Part shown: piece by piece, positions 63,922 through 64,000 of the stretch
Layout of the letters: each line of letters opens with the position of its first letter
Numbering within the stretch: position 1 is the stretch's first letter
NCBI GenBank assembly: GCA_946894095.1
Contig: OX335658.1
Coordinates: 15,553,001 to 15,617,000, forward strand
Reading direction: 5' to 3'
Origin: Incurvaria masculella
Taxonomy: Eukaryota > Arthropoda > Insecta > Lepidoptera > Incurvariidae
DNA length: 64,000 bases
The notes under the pieces: model-generated
What the model was told of the DNA's origin: nothing
Seen by the model: the letters and a program-made list of their open reading frames with translations, nothing else
The model's database searches: none
Made by a program: the position numbers and the translations under genes

Positions 63922-64000
63922 CTGCCGTGCCCGTATCAATGTTGCATGCGCACGGTTACGGAGGGGAGTGGCCGAATAATGGCATTGTATCAACTTCGTC

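Overview
This window is eukaryotic intergenic or intronic DNA, most likely from a moth or butterfly (Lepidoptera). The evidence is base composition (AT-rich, no prokaryotic gene packing, no rRNA or functional tRNA gene found) and many copies of short repeats that I recognise as typical of lepidopteran genomes. These are a repeat with the core GTGCGAGTCGGACTCGCAC and GGAC-rich centre, Helitron-like ends with the hairpin ACCCGAGCGGAGCCGGGT followed by CTAG, an interstitial CCTAA (TTAGG-type) tract, and SINEs with tRNA-like and 5S-rRNA-like heads. The species assignment is inference from memory of such repeats, not from a search. I found no host protein-coding exon that I can defend. Nearly every open frame longer than 60 codons is chance, lies inside a transposable element, or is an artefact of a tandem repeat whose period is a multiple of three.

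Layout. 1-5.6 kb: AT-rich sequence with a Helitron-like element split by a retroelement 3' fragment (2.93-3.58 kb) and a 22-bp minisatellite (4.6-4.94 kb). 5.6-10.3 kb: a cluster of nested SINEs, GTGCGAG-type repeats, an inverted-repeat element and a LINE remnant. 10.3-17 kb: mostly unique sequence with a 5S-headed SINE and a TTAA-flanked element with perfect 13-bp terminal inverted repeats (14.06-14.61 kb). 17-23.3 kb: microsatellites, a complete 0.93-kb Helitron-like element with a very G-rich core, CATTT-tailed retroelement fragments and SINEs. 23.4-26.5 kb: a duplicated block carrying a 111-bp satellite (a dimer of 55- and 56-bp halves, about 19 units in its main array), with 3-4-unit higher-order structure. 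27-30 kb: Helitron and repeat remnants and an AT microsatellite. 30.06-34.02 kb: one non-LTR retrotransposon (LINE) on the minus strand. It has an endonuclease and reverse transcriptase, still in a single frame apart from three stop codons, one late frameshift and a SINE inserted exactly between two codons. 34-50 kb: Helitron copies, another LINE 3' end, SINEs and unique stretches. 50.7-54.1 kb: a 5S-headed SINE split by an unidentified 3,023-bp TGT...ACA insertion flanked by a GCAC duplication. 54.3-54.9 kb: a decayed tandem array. 56.7-58.1 kb: a SINE, then a tandem duplication with a perfect 16-bp hairpin. 59.8-60.06 kb and 63.7-63.92 kb: two fold-back MITEs.

How the parts relate. The LINE encodes the kind of machinery that SINEs borrow. 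Two SINE types here (tRNA-like head and 5S-like head) share one body and one 3' tail, so they probably used the same partner LINE. Insertions within insertions give a relative time order: LINE before 5S-SINE, tRNA-headed SINE before 5S-headed SINE, 5S-SINE before the 3-kb TGT...ACA element, tandem duplication before the CATTT-tailed insertion. Several repeat-poor, less AT-rich islands (near 7.7, 11.2, 12.1, 16.1, 21.0, 26.6, 42.2 and 62.5 kb) are the best candidates for conserved host non-coding elements, but that cannot be tested from one sequence.
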